64,000 nt of DNA from contig NZ_WXZL01000012.1 in the NCBI RefSeq assembly GCF_009982895.1, positions 62,001 through 126,000 of the forward strand, written 5' to 3'. A program made the position numbers and the translations under genes. Positions within the stretch are counted from its first letter, which is position 1, and every line of letters starts with the position of its first letter. Of this stretch, positions 18,481 through 30,032 are shown piece after piece. The notes below the pieces were generated by a model. It worked only from the letters and a program-made list of their open reading frames with translations, searched no databases and had not been told where the DNA came from. The stretch is from Deinococcus alpinitundrae (lineage in GTDB: Bacteria; Deinococcota; Deinococci; Deinococcales; Deinococcaceae).

Positions 18481-19758
18481 TCATTTCTGGCCTCCGGTAT
18501 AGAGCACGCGGTAAAGAACGCCGCTCTGGTCGTCAGTAAACAGCAGCGAGCCGTCGGTGTACTGCGCCACGCCTGCCACCCGCCCGAACTGCTTCCAGGT
18601 GTCGCCTTCTTGGTACACGAAACCAGAGATGAAAGGGGTGATGGTGGTGGGTTGATTGTTACTGAATGTGACGTGGGCGATCTGGTAGCCGCTCGGCTCG
18701 CTGCGGTTCCAGGATCCCCGGTAAGCCACGAACATGCTGTTCTTGTAATCGGCGGGAAACTGATTGCCGGTATAAAACGCCGCGTCGATGGCCGCCGCAT
18801 GGGCGGTGTAGTTGAGCAGGCTGCCCTGGGTCTGGGCGCAGTACTCGGCCTTGGTCACCTTGCCGGGCATGCTGCTGAGGTTCACGTAGGGATCAGGGTT
18901 CTTGTCGCCGTAACAAAATGGCCAGCCGTAGTTCTTGCCGCGCTCGATGACATTCATCTCTTCCGGCGGGATGTTGTCGCCGTGCCAGTCGCTGCCCTGA
19001 TCGAAGCCGTAAAGCACGCCCGTCACTGGATGCCAGCCGAAGCCGATGGTGTGGCGCAGGCCGCTGGAGTAGATCTCGCGGCTCTTGCCGTCGGGGCTGA
19101 TGCGCAGCATGGTTGCCTCCTCGGGGTTGGGCGTGCGCGAATCGTTGTTGGTACTGCCGAAGGCCGCGTAGAGGTAGCCGTCTGGCCCCCAATGCATGCC
19201 GCGCGCGCCGTGCTGCCCGGCGTCGGGAAAGCCGTCGGCGAAGACACGCGGCACGCTCAGGCTGCCGTCTTTGGCCATGTCCATCACCCAGATGGTCTTC
19301 TCGGCGGCCACGTACAGCTTGCCGCCGCGCACCGACATCCCGTGCGCCGAACTCATGTTCTGGGCCACCCGCTTACGCTCCACATTCTCGATCTGGCCGT
19401 CGCCGTTCACGTCCTTGAGGTACCACACGTCGCCCTGCTTCATGCGGCTGAGGTAGATGCCACCGTCCGGCATGACCAGCAGGCTGCGGGCGTTGCCCAG
19501 GCCTGTCGCCATTACCTTGAGCTGGAATCCGGCGGGCACCTTGAGACGGCTGAGTTTGTCGGGCGTGAATTCCAGCGCCACTGGCTCCAGACGGGTCGCG
19601 GTGACTGTGGCGGCGGGTTCTGGGGGGATGATCGGCTGGGGCGTGGGGGGCGTCTTGGGCGTGGTCTGGGCTGGCAGCGTCTGGGCCAAGCCTATGCTCA
19701 GCGTCAGCGCCGCACCGAGGGCCAGCAAACAGCGTCGGGAAGTCATGCTGAGCAGCAT
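18481..19758 (-). CDS. Exported PQQ-dependent sugar (sorbosone-type) dehydrogenase
   Basis: 425-residue secreted beta-propeller of the soluble glucose/sorbosone dehydrogenase family. After a signal peptide (LLALGAALTLSIGLAQT) and a Pro/Thr-rich linker of about 35 residues, the catalytic domain begins at LKVPAGFQLKVMATGL. Typical segments are SSAHGMSVRGGKLYVAAE, RGMHWGPDGYLYAAFGSTNND, GKNYGWPFCYGDKNPD, AYRGSWNRSEPSGYQI and LLFTDDQSGVLYRV. ATG 19746 is an alternative start four codons in. It is the first gene of a two-gene unit with the SOD-propeller fusion, so the pair may act together in the cell envelope. A lipoprotein paralogue lies at 49051. Substrate and true cofactor are not determined. 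Confidence 0.8.
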   Translation of the reverse strand: MLLSMTSRRCLLALGAALTLSIGLAQTLPAQTTPKTPPTPQPIIPPEPAATVTATRLEPVALEFTPDKLSRLKVPAGFQLKVMATGLGNARSLLVMPDGGIYLSRMKQGDVWYLKDVNGDGQIENVERKRVAQNMSSAHGMSVRGGKLYVAAEKTIWVMDMAKDGSLSVPRVFADGFPDAGQHGARGMHWGPDGYLYAAFGSTNNDSRTPNPEEATMLRISPDGKSREIYSSGLRHTIGFGWHPVTGVLYGFDQGSDWHGDNIPPEEMNVIERGKNYGWPFCYGDKNPDPYVNLSSMPGKVTKAEYCAQTQGSLLNYTAHAAAIDAAFYTGNQFPADYKNSMFVAYRGSWNRSEPSGYQIAHVTFSNNQPTTITPFISGFVYQEGDTWKQFGRVAGVAQYTDGSLLFTDDQSGVLYRVLYTGGQK

Positions 19759-19865
19759 GCGGGAGGGGCAGGAGTAAAAATTGACGAAACCTCACCTTAT
19801 TGGGAAAAACTCAAGGTCAGATGGAATCGTCTTGAGGTAATCCTGGCACTTGTCTGAGTCGAAAA

Positions 19866-20729
19866 TTAAGCTGGATTCACAAACAGCGGCAAGTCGCTGG
19901 CCCTTGCCGCGCCTGCCGCCACCGCCCGGCGGTGCAGTTCCTGTACGGCTCGCACCCCTTCTGCACCCACATCAAGGCTGAAGTCGTTCACATACAGATC
20001 AATGTGCGCCTGCATCACCTCGTCGGCCATTTCCAGGGCGTGTTGCCGGATGTAGGCTTTGGGTTCCTGCGGGTGGGCATACGCATATTCCAAGCTGGAC
20101 CGCACCGCCTGATTCAGTGCCCACTGCATCTGGGCGGGCAGATCACGGCGCACCAGAATCGCACCGAGCGGCAGCGGCAGCCCGGTGTCTTTTTCCCACC
20201 ACGCCCCCAAATCGAGCAGTTTGGTCAGCCCGTGCTGCGGGTAGGTAAAGCGCGATTCGTGGATGATCAGCCCGGCGTCCACCGGAACGCCGCCGAGTTC
20301 GCCGCGCTCGACGGCGGGCATGACCTCGTCGTAGCGCACCCGCAGCACCTTCACCTCCGGGTAGACGATTTTCAGCAGCAACTCGGCGGTGGTCAGCGCG
20401 CCGGGCGACAGCACCGTCTTGCCGTTGAGGTCGCCGAGTTCTTCCCGCGCCACCACCAGTGGCCCCACGCCGCGTCCCAGCGCGCCGCCGCTCCTGAGGG
20501 CCACGTACTCGTCCATGACCTCGAAGTAGGCCCGGTAACTGATCTTGGTGATGGGCAATCTTCCCGCGCTGGCCCAGTCGTTGAGCGTCTGCACGTCTTC
20601 GAGCACCTCGCGCACCGGGGCCGGGGTGGCGACCTTGCCGTGCGAGAGGGCGTAGAAGATGAAGGTGTCGTTGGGACAAAACGAGTAACCGAGATCGAGG
20701 GGTGCGGGCGTTGGATCGGCGCTGGTCAT
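19866..20729 (-). CDS. mqnD: 1,4-dihydroxy-6-naphthoate synthase (futalosine menaquinone pathway)
   Basis: MqnD converts cyclic dehypoxanthine futalosine to 1,4-dihydroxy-6-naphthoate in the alternative menaquinone route. The 287-residue protein has the family start LGYSFCPNDTFIFYAL, the binding-site stretch ITKISYRAY, LSPGALTTAELLLK and GLIIHESRFTYPQHGL, and ends with a helix VQAHIDLYVNDFSLDVG-like region (QAHIDLYVNDFSLDVG). The start ATG 20729 has TAGCCT 6 bases upstream and is probably leaderless. No other mqn gene is in the window. The downstream region of the DUF885 gene is 59 bp upstream on the same strand. Confidence 0.92.
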   Translation of the reverse strand: MTSADPTPAPLDLGYSFCPNDTFIFYALSHGKVATPAPVREVLEDVQTLNDWASAGRLPITKISYRAYFEVMDEYVALRSGGALGRGVGPLVVAREELGDLNGKTVLSPGALTTAELLLKIVYPEVKVLRVRYDEVMPAVERGELGGVPVDAGLIIHESRFTYPQHGLTKLLDLGAWWEKDTGLPLPLGAILVRRDLPAQMQWALNQAVRSSLEYAYAHPQEPKAYIRQHALEMADEVMQAHIDLYVNDFSLDVGAEGVRAVQELHRRAVAAGAARASDLPLFVNPA

Positions 20730-20788
20730 GCCTCCAGGCTACGCCGGGCAGAGTGGGGCAAATGGGCTGGGCGCGGGAGTGGGTTCGT

Positions 20789-21991
20789 TCAGCTGCGCAA
20801 AGCTCCCGGTGTCAGCGGCTCGGTCAGCAGTTGCCCGAACGTCACCGTGCCGCGCTTCACGGCTTCCCGTACCAGGGTGCCGCCCACGCTGTAGGTGAAG
20901 ATGTAGGCCCGGAAGGTCGGCTGCGCGATGAACTCCAGGCTCTTTTGCGCCCGCTGCGGCGTGGCGGCGTTGTAGTGCCGGAATAAGTCCAGCACTTCCT
21001 TCTCGGGTGCGCCGTCCGCGTGAAGCAGCATCGCGGCGTGGCCCGAGACGCCCTTGAACTTCTCCTTGAGCTGAGCCAGGCGCAACGCTTCTCGCACGGC
21101 GTCGGGATCGATTCCCGCCACGCTTGCCAGGTCGCCGGTCAGCCACGCGGCCACCTCGTCCGGCGTCATCACGGCGTCCAGCGCGTTTACGGCAATGCCC
21201 TCGCTGACCACGCACTCCGGCGCGTTGATGAGCTGAATGCCGTGCTCGAACCAGCCCTTCTCGCGCACCAGCCGGGCCTCCTTGGCGGCGTGCTCGGTGT
21301 GGTGGCCGGGGTAGCCTTCGTGGGCCAGCAGATCGGGCAGGCCAGTCAGCGTCACTGGCAGGTCAGTGTTGATGTCGATGCGGCTTTGCAAATTGCCCAG
21401 CGGCCAGTTGTAGCCGCTCCAGGGCTGATTCTTCACCAGCCCGATGCTGAAATTCTCACCGTCCGGCAACCCGAACTGCTGGGCCGTGCGCCGCCGCAGC
21501 TCACTCAAGATGGGTTCGGCCACCCGCAGCAGCTCGCCCGGCGACACCGTCACCCGTGAGCGCACCGCTTCCTCGCGCTCCTCCAGGCTGCCCTTGCCCG
21601 GCAGGGCGGCGTCGAGTTCCTTGAGGGCCGTGTCGAGTTCGCTCAGGTCGGCCCGCACCGGGTCGATGTCGTAGAGACCGCGCACCTCGTCGGCGTACGG
21701 CAGCCGCTCTCCGGCCAGCATCCGTGCCAGGGTATGCATCGCCCGTGTCTGTGCGACTAGAAAGGCGCGGCGGCTGGGGTCGGGCTCGGCCTGCACATCA
21801 TGGTGCAGCGCCCCGGCCTCGCTCGCCAGGTCGGTGGTCGGGCGCAGCGTGCGGTCGGCCAGATCGTCGGGGCCGCCGTAGCCGTCGATGAAGCCGGGCG
21901 AGTGGGCGTCGAGCGCGTGCGCCAGACGGATGTAGCGGCGGGCGAGGTCGTCAGGAACCGGGGCGAGGGCAGCGGAAGCAGGCTTAGTCAT
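20789..21991 (-). CDS. DUF885-family protein, probable zinc metallopeptidase
   Basis: 400-residue protein with the metal-binding segment [14 protein letters not shown], the family version of HExxH, followed by the Glu-containing region [15 protein letters not shown]. Predicted cytosolic, since no signal peptide is seen (the N-terminus [15 protein letters not shown] is not hydrophobic). TATCCT lies 7 bases before the ATG at 21991, giving a leaderless start. It is divergent from rarA, whose own TATCCT is only 19 bases away, so the two promoters are packed into 44 bp. Substrate and role are unknown. Confidence 0.8.
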   Translation of the reverse strand: MTKPASAALAPVPDDLARRYIRLAHALDAHSPGFIDGYGGPDDLADRTLRPTTDLASEAGALHHDVQAEPDPSRRAFLVAQTRAMHTLARMLAGERLPYADEVRGLYDIDPVRADLSELDTALKELDAALPGKGSLEEREEAVRSRVTVSPGELLRVAEPILSELRRRTAQQFGLPDGENFSIGLVKNQPWSGYNWPLGNLQSRIDINTDLPVTLTGLPDLLAHEGYPGHHTEHAAKEARLVREKGWFEHGIQLINAPECVVSEGIAVNALDAVMTPDEVAAWLTGDLASVAGIDPDAVREALRLAQLKEKFKGVSGHAAMLLHADGAPEKEVLDLFRHYNAATPQRAQKSLEFIAQPTFRAYIFTYSVGGTLVREAVKRGTVTFGQLLTEPLTPGALRS

Positions 21992-22035
21992 GTTCGGCAG
22001 GATAGCCCCGGTCCGCCTCCCGTATCCTGCCGGGC

Positions 22036-23319
22036 GTGACCCTTTTCGATCCGCCCGCTCCGCTGGCCGAGCGCCTGCGCCCCCGCAGCCTGGCGGAAGT
22101 GGTGGGCCAGCACCACCTGCTCGGCCCCGGCAAACCGCTGACCCGCACCCTGGCCTCCGGACGGCTGGGGTCGTTCATTCTGTGGGGGCCGCCGGGGGTA
22201 GGTAAGACCACCCTGGCCCGCTTGATGGCCCGCGAGGTCAGCGCACACTTCATCCCCCTCTCGGCGGTCTCAGCGGGTGTCAAGGATGTGCGTGAGGCCA
22301 CTGCCGAGGCCGAACGCCTCAAGGGACGCGGCATGCGGACCATCCTCTTTCTCGACGAGATCCACCGCTTCAACAAAGCCCAGCAAGACGCCCTGCTGCC
22401 GCACGTGGAGTCGGGCCTGCTGACCCTGATCGGCGCGACCACTGAGAATCCCAGCTTCGAGGTCAACCCGGCGCTCCGTTCACGCGCCAGGACATTGGTG
22501 CTCGAAGCGCTCAGTCAGGAGGATGTGCGCGGCCTGCTGGAGCGCGCCCTGAGCGATCCGCGCGGTTTGCCCGGTGTCGCAGCCCAGCCGGAAGCGCTCG
22601 ACCTGCTCGCCCGCTTGGCTGACGGCGATGCCCGCCGGGCGCTGAGTACCCTGGAAGTCGCCTCGACGCTGGCTGACCCCATCACGCCCGAAGCCGTCAC
22701 CGAGGCATTTGGCCGCCACCTGCCGCAGATGGACAAGGGCGGCGAGGATTTCTACAACCTGATTTCCGCTCTGCACAAATCGGTGCGCGGCAGCCATCCC
22801 GACGCCGCGCTCTACTGGCTGGCCCGCATGGTGGAGGGCGGGGCCGACAGCTTGTACGTGGCCCGCCGGATCGTGCGGATGGCCGCCGAGGACATCGGAC
22901 TGGCCGATCCGCAGGCGCTGCGGCTGGCGATTGCCGCGCGCGACACCGCCGAGTTTCTGGGCAGTCCCGAGGGCGACCTGGCGCTGGCACAGGCGGTGGT
23001 CTACCTTGCGCTCGCGCCCAAGAGCAATAGTGTCTACACTGCTTGGAAAGCGGCCCTCAACGCCGTGCGTGAGGGGGAGCACCTGCCGGTGCCGTTGCAC
23101 CTGAGAAATGCCCCCACTGCCCTGATGCGCTCGCAGGGTTACGGTCAGGGCTACGCCTACTACTTCGACGATCCCGAAGGCAGCTTCGCCCAGACCTATT
23201 TGCCGGAAGGCCATGACCTTACCCTCTACCGCCCGGATGGGGAAGGCTGGGAAACAAAGGTCAGAGAACGCTGGCGCAAGTTACAAGCCGCACATCGGGG
23301 CGAGCCGGAAAGTGAATGA
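22036..23319 (+). CDS. rarA: Replication-associated recombination AAA+ ATPase RarA (MgsA)
   Basis: 427-residue clamp-loader-like ATPase acting at stalled replication forks. Features in order: [16 protein letters not shown], Walker [11 protein letters not shown] (near residue 51), Walker [17 protein letters not shown], sensor 1 [18 protein letters not shown] with the Arg finger region, and the C-terminal MgsA domain ([41 protein letters not shown]). GTG 22036 is preceded by TATCCT with 7 bases between, so it is leaderless. Divergent from the DUF885 peptidase gene. Confidence 0.95.
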   Translation: MTLFDPPAPLAERLRPRSLAEVVGQHHLLGPGKPLTRTLASGRLGSFILWGPPGVGKTTLARLMAREVSAHFIPLSAVSAGVKDVREATAEAERLKGRGMRTILFLDEIHRFNKAQQDALLPHVESGLLTLIGATTENPSFEVNPALRSRARTLVLEALSQEDVRGLLERALSDPRGLPGVAAQPEALDLLARLADGDARRALSTLEVASTLADPITPEAVTEAFGRHLPQMDKGGEDFYNLISALHKSVRGSHPDAALYWLARMVEGGADSLYVARRIVRMAAEDIGLADPQALRLAIAARDTAEFLGSPEGDLALAQAVVYLALAPKSNSVYTAWKAALNAVREGEHLPVPLHLRNAPTALMRSQGYGQGYAYYFDDPEGSFAQTYLPEGHDLTLYRPDGEGWETKVRERWRKLQAAHRGEPESE

Positions 23320-23718
23320 GAAAAACTTGAACTGTTCTTTAGGTGTTTATGGTAAATCGGTCAGACAACGCTCAGGTTGAGAAAATCATATTCAGCTTCT
23401 CGGACAGCCGGAAGATGATTCTAACGCGAGAGACACTCGCGCGCCTCTTAGAAATCCCATTTCTTGCTGCTTCTCATGAGCTATACGGTACTGAAATCCG
23501 TGCTGCGGCGAGTTTTTTGTGTTGACACTGCTCATCCCCCTTCGTATACTCTCCTACAGGATTCACATTCTTGCCGGAGATGTGGAGTGGGTGAGTGCAG
23601 CGGGGGATACAAGAAAGCAGGAAACTCGGCAACTGCTTTTGGACGCCTCTCAGTGTACAATCACACTCGGCATGAACAGAGCAACAATGAGAAACCGCCT
23701 TTTCCACGGGAGGAAAGC
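23320..23718 (+). other. 399-bp promoter and leader region before the large lipoprotein gene
   Basis: AT-richer than the flanks. It contains a consensus promoter at 23522-23550 and then a 5' leader of about 160 bases, long for this window, ending in GGGAGGAAAG just before the ATG at 23719. A 60-codon open frame (23343-23525) with no family resemblance crosses the -35 and is not called. Frames running through into the lipoprotein gene from 23464 are artefacts of the open leader. Confidence 0.55.
23522..23550 (+). promoter_or_regulatory. Consensus sigma-70 promoter for the large lipoprotein gene
   Basis: A perfect TTGACA (23522-23527) and TATACT (23545-23550) are separated by 17 bases. This is the strongest promoter by sequence in the window and implies high expression of the gene at 23719. 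Confidence 0.85.
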
Positions 23719-26700
23719 ATGAAGAAGAAATTTGGCCTTTTGGCCCTCACTGGCGTCATCGCATTGGCGTCCTGCTCACAGGGAACTACGCCTGGCGTAA
23801 GTTCCTACGATCTCACGGTCAACCTGACCGGCGACCTGACCTCAGGTAACTTTGCTGTGACGGGTACGGACACCGCCACTGTCAGCGTTGCTGGTGGTAC
23901 CGGCAAGGTCAACCTCAAGAAGGGTACCTACACGGTCACTGCCCCGACCGTGGCCGGTTACACCTTCTCGCCGACCAGCAGGTCGGTCGACCTGACCACC
24001 ACCAACCAGACGGTAACTTTTACTAGCACGAAAGATGCCGTGGTAGTAACACCGCCTGGGCAGACCACCGCGGTGTTGACCATTGACCTGGAAGGCGTGA
24101 GCAAAGCGCCCGTGACCATCAAGGATTCCAAGGGCGCTGTGGTGGCGGGTTACAACAACGTTCTTGTCGCCGACAACGACACGGTCACCCTGCCCAGAGA
24201 TATTTACACCATCATCGCTGGCGACGTGACTGGCTTCACCGCCCCCAGCGGTAGTGTGGCGGCCAACCTGACCGGCGGCAATGCCACGGCCAAGCTGACC
24301 TACACGGCCGTGAGTACGACAACGCCTGTAGTCCTGAGCACCATCAAGATCAGCAGCCCCGCCAACGGCGCGACCGTGCCGTTCGGGCAGACCCAGGTCA
24401 CCTTCGCCGTCACCGGCAACCTGACCGATGTGGTCTGCACCGTCGGCGGTGTGACTGTGCCCGCTCCTGGCGTGGGCGCGAGCGGCGGCCTCTGCACCAT
24501 CAGCATTCCTGACGTTGCGGGTCCTGTCATCGTCACGGTCTCGGGTAAAGACGGCAACAATGCCAATGCTCCGGTGAGTGACAGCGTCGTGGTCAACGTT
24601 GCTGCCTCTAACCCGAACCCGACCACGGGCCCGATCCAGTTCGACCCGGCCCAGCAAATCGTCTTGGGCGCGGACGGTACGGTTGACGACAGCAAGAACG
24701 ATGCCGCCGATATCACCGCCCGTGTCTTCACCAATAACGGCTGGCGTGACCTCGGCCAGGGCCTCTCGACGGGCGGTGCGCCCACTTCGGACGTTTACAC
24801 CTACGTCAAGGGCACTGTGAATGTCAACTACGCGGCTCCGGCTGGCACCACCAAGGTGGAAGTCCTCCTAGCCCGCACCACCGGCACTGACGTGCCCACC
24901 GCTGACGATATTCAGGCAGCTGATGTCCTCAATGTGGATACCAACGCTGCTGGTACGGCCAGGACTGTCACCACCGCCTTCGACAGCACCAAGCTCGGCG
25001 AATTCCAGGCCGTGCCGGAGTGGTTGGTCGTTCGCGTCAACAGCACCCAGCTGTACTTCCGCCGCGTCGTGGCAGACAACACCGCGCCGCAGCCTGCCCG
25101 CCCCGACTTCGAGGGTGCCAAGCAGGCCAACTCGAACGTCATCCGCAACTTCCGTGGTATTCAGAACAACAACTTCGCGCGCGGCGCAGTTGATGTGTTC
25201 ACGACCAACCGCGATCTGCAAGACCAGCCGTTTGGCCGCGCTCCGCAGACCAGCACCGTCGCGCAGCTGCGCCCTTCAGGCTTTGAGAGCATCCGCTACT
25301 TCCTGGTGCCCTCAGCGTTGGTCGACCTGACCCCTGGCCTGCGTGACAGCGACGGCGTGCGCGTTGCCAAAGCGATCCGCTACGCCTTCAAGACCGGCCA
25401 AGGCGTCATCGCCAGCGCGCCTCAGCTCTCCGTCGGTGCGTCGGGTGACTTCCGCACCCTGTTCGACAGCAGCACCACCACCGTCTGCACCGGTGGCGTG
25501 CCCGTCACGTCTCCCAAGGCTGCTGGCTTCGTGCCCGACGGCAAGTACCGCCTCTATGCCCTGACCCGCGACCAGATCGGCAACGAAGCGGCCAGCCCCG
25601 AGTACCAAGTCGTCACCTTCGACAACGTCGGTCCCAATGTGTCCGGCCTGACGGTGCGCGACGCTTCGCCGCTGCCCTTCCCCTCCACCAACCCTGCACG
25701 CTTCATCAGCGACGTGGCGCAGTTTGGCGGAGCTACTATCTCCGATCTTGGTATCGGCTTTGATCCCAGTGCGCCATTCGTGGCCAACATTGGTAGTAAG
25801 CAAATCTCTCTGAACGTGACCAACATCGCCAACCCCGTCAACGGTGTGGTCGGCTCGGTGGTCTTGGGTGCGACCACCTTCGACACCAACCCGATCAGCG
25901 ACGGTCCGTACAGTGTCGGCCTGAATTCGTTCACCGACGCGCTGGGCAACCTGCCTACCTACTGCGCTCCGCAGGCGCTGATTATCGATAACACCGATCC
26001 TACCGTCACGTTCAACCGTGTCTCTTCGGCTGGTGTGGTTGAGAGCGGCACGCCTCAGAGCGTCGAGACCCTGGCCAGCGACTCCACCTCGGGCATCTAC
26101 ACCAGCATCCTGTTCTGGAACGACTTCGCTGGTGCTGACGCTGCCCAGACGCGTACCCGCGCCAAAGGCTTTGTCGGCGCGCCGGTTGAAATCAAGCGTG
26201 TCTACAAGGATCTTGATCTGACGGCTGGTGACGGCAGCCAGACCAACGTGGCGAACAATGCCACCTGGAATGCGCTGTATCCGGTGGCGACCTACAACGT
26301 CTTGCCCTACCCCCCGCTGGCAATGAACCTCAATACCATCGCGGTTGACCGTGCCGGTAACGCTAGCGTCTTGACTCGTGGGTTGCAGGTAACGCCGCGC
26401 ATCACCAACGTTGCCAACCAGACGACCAATCTCCCCAACATCCCGCTTCCCTTCGTCTTGCCGACCCTGGGCAACTCGGATGGTTACCGTTTTGACCGCG
26501 CCGCCAATCATCAGCCCACGGCTTCGCGCTTCATCAATCCGGTTAATGCCAACGGCACCACCTTGACTGACGCTGGCAAGCCGCTGCTCTTTGGCGCGAC
26601 CCTGCCCAGTGAGGACGCTGTGCTGTCACTGGCTGTCAGTGGAACCGCAACCCAGAACGGCTTTGGTTCAACCCAGACCGGTGGAGTCAGTGCTGGTGCT

Positions 26701-27171
26701 GACAAGATCAACGCGGTCACCGGCTACGGTGGCTTTAACCGCAACGACTGGGCCAAAGTGCTGACTTACCTCAACACTCGTCCCACGGCTAACCTGAATA
26801 CGTTCCAGGTCGCCGACCCCAGCCTGGCCTTCCAGAACAACCTGGAGCTCGGTGCGAATGTAACCAACAGCAACCTGTTCCAGGCCCGTGTCGATTCACG
26901 GACCCTGAACGACGGCGGTACTGCGCCTTCGGCACGGCAGGCTGCGCCCTGGTTCAAGCTTGGCGACCTCAGCACCGCCAACCAGTTCTACAGAGTTGAC
27001 AGCGACCTGCTCAACAACCTGTACTGGACGCGCGGATACGACAGCAGCACATACGGCTACCTGATTGCTGATAGCAAGGTACCCCTCAACGCCTTCTACG
27101 ACGAGATCACTGGCATCGTCACCGATACCGCTGGTTCGTACAACTTCTACGGAGAGAAGACGGGCCGCTAA
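23719..27171 (+). CDS. Large (1150-residue) secreted lipoprotein with Ig-like repeats
   Basis: Predicted surface-anchored lipoprotein: signal peptide MKKKFGLLALTGVIALASC with lipobox Cys19. The first 130 mature residues hold two beta-sandwich-like repeats (SYDLTVNLTGDLTSGNFAVT and VLTIDLEGVSKAPVTIKD), each ending in a Thr-rich strand. An Ig-like module follows (IKISSPANGATVPFGQTQVT, with two Cys that could pair), then about 750 residues of Asn/Thr/Gly-rich beta sequence without recognised domains. The ATG at 23719 has GGGAGGAAAG upstream; the open frame before it is leader. It is monocistronic, with a consensus promoter and a terminator. Function is unknown; an abundant envelope protein is inferred. 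Confidence 0.8.
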   Translation: MKKKFGLLALTGVIALASCSQGTTPGVSSYDLTVNLTGDLTSGNFAVTGTDTATVSVAGGTGKVNLKKGTYTVTAPTVAGYTFSPTSRSVDLTTTNQTVTFTSTKDAVVVTPPGQTTAVLTIDLEGVSKAPVTIKDSKGAVVAGYNNVLVADNDTVTLPRDIYTIIAGDVTGFTAPSGSVAANLTGGNATAKLTYTAVSTTTPVVLSTIKISSPANGATVPFGQTQVTFAVTGNLTDVVCTVGGVTVPAPGVGASGGLCTISIPDVAGPVIVTVSGKDGNNANAPVSDSVVVNVAASNPNPTTGPIQFDPAQQIVLGADGTVDDSKNDAADITARVFTNNGWRDLGQGLSTGGAPTSDVYTYVKGTVNVNYAAPAGTTKVEVLLARTTGTDVPTADDIQAADVLNVDTNAAGTARTVTTAFDSTKLGEFQAVPEWLVVRVNSTQLYFRRVVADNTAPQPARPDFEGAKQANSNVIRNFRGIQNNNFARGAVDVFTTNRDLQDQPFGRAPQTSTVAQLRPSGFESIRYFLVPSALVDLTPGLRDSDGVRVAKAIRYAFKTGQGVIASAPQLSVGASGDFRTLFDSSTTTVCTGGVPVTSPKAAGFVPDGKYRLYALTRDQIGNEAASPEYQVVTFDNVGPNVSGLTVRDASPLPFPSTNPARFISDVAQFGGATISDLGIGFDPSAPFVANIGSKQISLNVTNIANPVNGVVGSVVLGATTFDTNPISDGPYSVGLNSFTDALGNLPTYCAPQALIIDNTDPTVTFNRVSSAGVVESGTPQSVETLASDSTSGIYTSILFWNDFAGADAAQTRTRAKGFVGAPVEIKRVYKDLDLTAGDGSQTNVANNATWNALYPVATYNVLPYPPLAMNLNTIAVDRAGNASVLTRGLQVTPRITNVANQTTNLPNIPLPFVLPTLGNSDGYRFDRAANHQPTASRFINPVNANGTTLTDAGKPLLFGATLPSEDAVLSLAVSGTATQNGFGSTQTGGVSAGADKINAVTGYGGFNRNDWAKVLTYLNTRPTANLNTFQVADPSLAFQNNLELGANVTNSNLFQARVDSRTLNDGGTAPSARQAAPWFKLGDLSTANQFYRVDSDLLNNLYWTRGYDSSTYGYLIADSKVPLNAFYDEITGIVTDTAGSYNFYGEKTGR

Positions 27172-27190
27172 CCCCAGCCCAGTTCCACTT

Positions 27191-27221
27191 AAAAGGTCCC
27201 CTTCATTGGGGACCTTTTTTG
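27191..27221 (+). terminator. Strong Rho-independent terminator after the large lipoprotein gene
   Basis: AAAAGGTCCCC (27191-27201) pairs perfectly with GGGGACCTTTT around a six-base loop, and the T-run continues (TTTTTT). It lies 20 bases after the stop codon and isolates the gene from glmM. Confidence 0.9.
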
Positions 27222-27279
27222 TTGTCTGGGCTGTGCAGCGTGTGGGGCGAGGGTGGTGGGTGTCCGCTATCATGCAGCC

Positions 27280-28616
<1,337 letters not shown>

Positions 28617-28620
<4 letters not shown>

Positions 28621-29978
28621 CGGGCGTCAGTCTTTAAGTACTCGAACTCGGCTCCCAGGGTTTCCAGATGCCGGAAAAACAGCGGGTAACTCTTGCGGAT
28701 GTGGTGCGCGCCGGTGATGGTGATGGACCGCTCGGCGCGCAGGCCCAGCAAGGTCAGCAGCATGATCATGCGGTGGTCGCCGTGGCCGCTGACTACCACG
28801 TCGCCTGCCAGTGACGACGTGCCGGTGATGCTCAGGCTGCTCTCGGTTTCGCTGACACTCAGGCCGAGCTTTTCCAGCTCGCGGCGGGTATCCGAGATAC
28901 GGTCACATTCCTTGAGACGCAGGGTGAACACGTTTTCCCAGGTGGTCGTGCCCTGGGCACAGGCGGCAGCGGCGCACAGGGCCTGCACCGCGTCGGTAAA
29001 GCCGTCGCCATCGCGGGTCACGGCTCTCAGCGGCTCCCCGCCGCGCACCGTTAGGCTGTCGCCTGTGCGCTCAATGTCCGCGCCCATCTCGCGCAGCACC
29101 GCGACGGCCTCGCGCTCGCCCTGAAGGTCGTTTTCGCGCAGGTTGCCGAGCCGCACCTCGCCCGGCAGAATCGCCGCCGCCGCCAGAATTGCCGCCGAGC
29201 CGGGGTAGTCGCCCGGCACCATGACCCGCTCGGCGCGGTACGGCTGTCCACCGGGAACGCGGATGCGCGACAGGTCGTCACTCGAACTGGCCCGGATGCC
29301 GAAGGCCGCCAGGGTGTCCAGCGTCTGGCGCAGCGGGGCGTGGCTCTTGATATCGCCGGTCAGGCGCAACTCCAAGCCTTCGGGCAGCAGCGGTGCGAGG
29401 AACAGCAGCGCCGAGGTGTACTGGCTGGACTTCTCAGCCGAGACTTCGACCATGCCGCCGCGCACCGGGCCGCTGATGGCAATCGGCAACCTGCCGCCGT
29501 CGCTGCTCACCTGCGCGCCCAGCCGTTCGAGGGCTTCGAGCAGATCGCCCTGGGGCCGCTTGCCGAGCGAATCGGGATAATCGGTGACGAAGGTGGTGCC
29601 GGTGGTCAGGCCCGAGACGCCCATCAGGAAACGCGCCACCGCCCCCGCATTGCCGGGGTTGAGGGTCACGCCCGATGCAGGAGCCGCTCCGAAGCCGCGA
29701 ATGACGGCGTCCTCACCGACGAGTTCGACGCCCGCGCCCCAGTCCTTGAGGCAGCGCAGCATGGCGGCGGCGTCCTCGCTCCGGGCCACGCCCACGACGC
29801 GCACCGGGCCGTTGCTGCTGGACTCGGTGAGGGCCGCCGCCAGTAGAAAGCGGGTGGTGTAGTTCTTGCTGGGCTGGGCACGCAGTGTGCCGCGCAGCTC
29901 GCGGGCCGGGTGAACCCGCACGTCGAAAGTGTCGGGCAAGCCGTCGGCGTGGGCGTGGGGAGGATGCAGGGCGGTCAT
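28617..29978 (-). CDS. aroA: 3-phosphoshikimate 1-carboxyvinyltransferase (EPSP synthase)
   Basis: EPSP synthase joins PEP to shikimate-3-phosphate in aromatic amino acid synthesis. The 453-residue protein has QPSKNYTTR (Lys and Arg of the first substrate loop), the PEP-loop equivalent NPGNAGAVARFLMG, KSSQYTSALL, the Asp in GFTDAVQALCA, RLKECDRISDTRRELEKLG and GHGDHRMIMLLT. The PEP loop departs from the usual GNAGTAMRP: Ala replaces Thr and Phe follows Arg in place of Pro. TACCCT ends 6 bases before ATG 29978 (leaderless). Its stop overlaps that of the convergent glmM. Confidence 0.93.
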
Positions 29979-30032
29979 GGAAACAGGGTAGCGCCCACAG
30001 CGTGCCCAGCCGCCGGGGTTGAGCAGATACGT

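Noticed and set aside
23343..23525. 60-codon open frame upstream of the large lipoprotein
   Set aside because: No ribosome site, no family resemblance, and it overlaps the -35 of the next promoter; cannot be supported.
23464..23718. 85-codon N-terminal extension of the large lipoprotein
   Set aside because: It crosses a consensus promoter and displaces a textbook lipoprotein signal peptide that begins at 23719.
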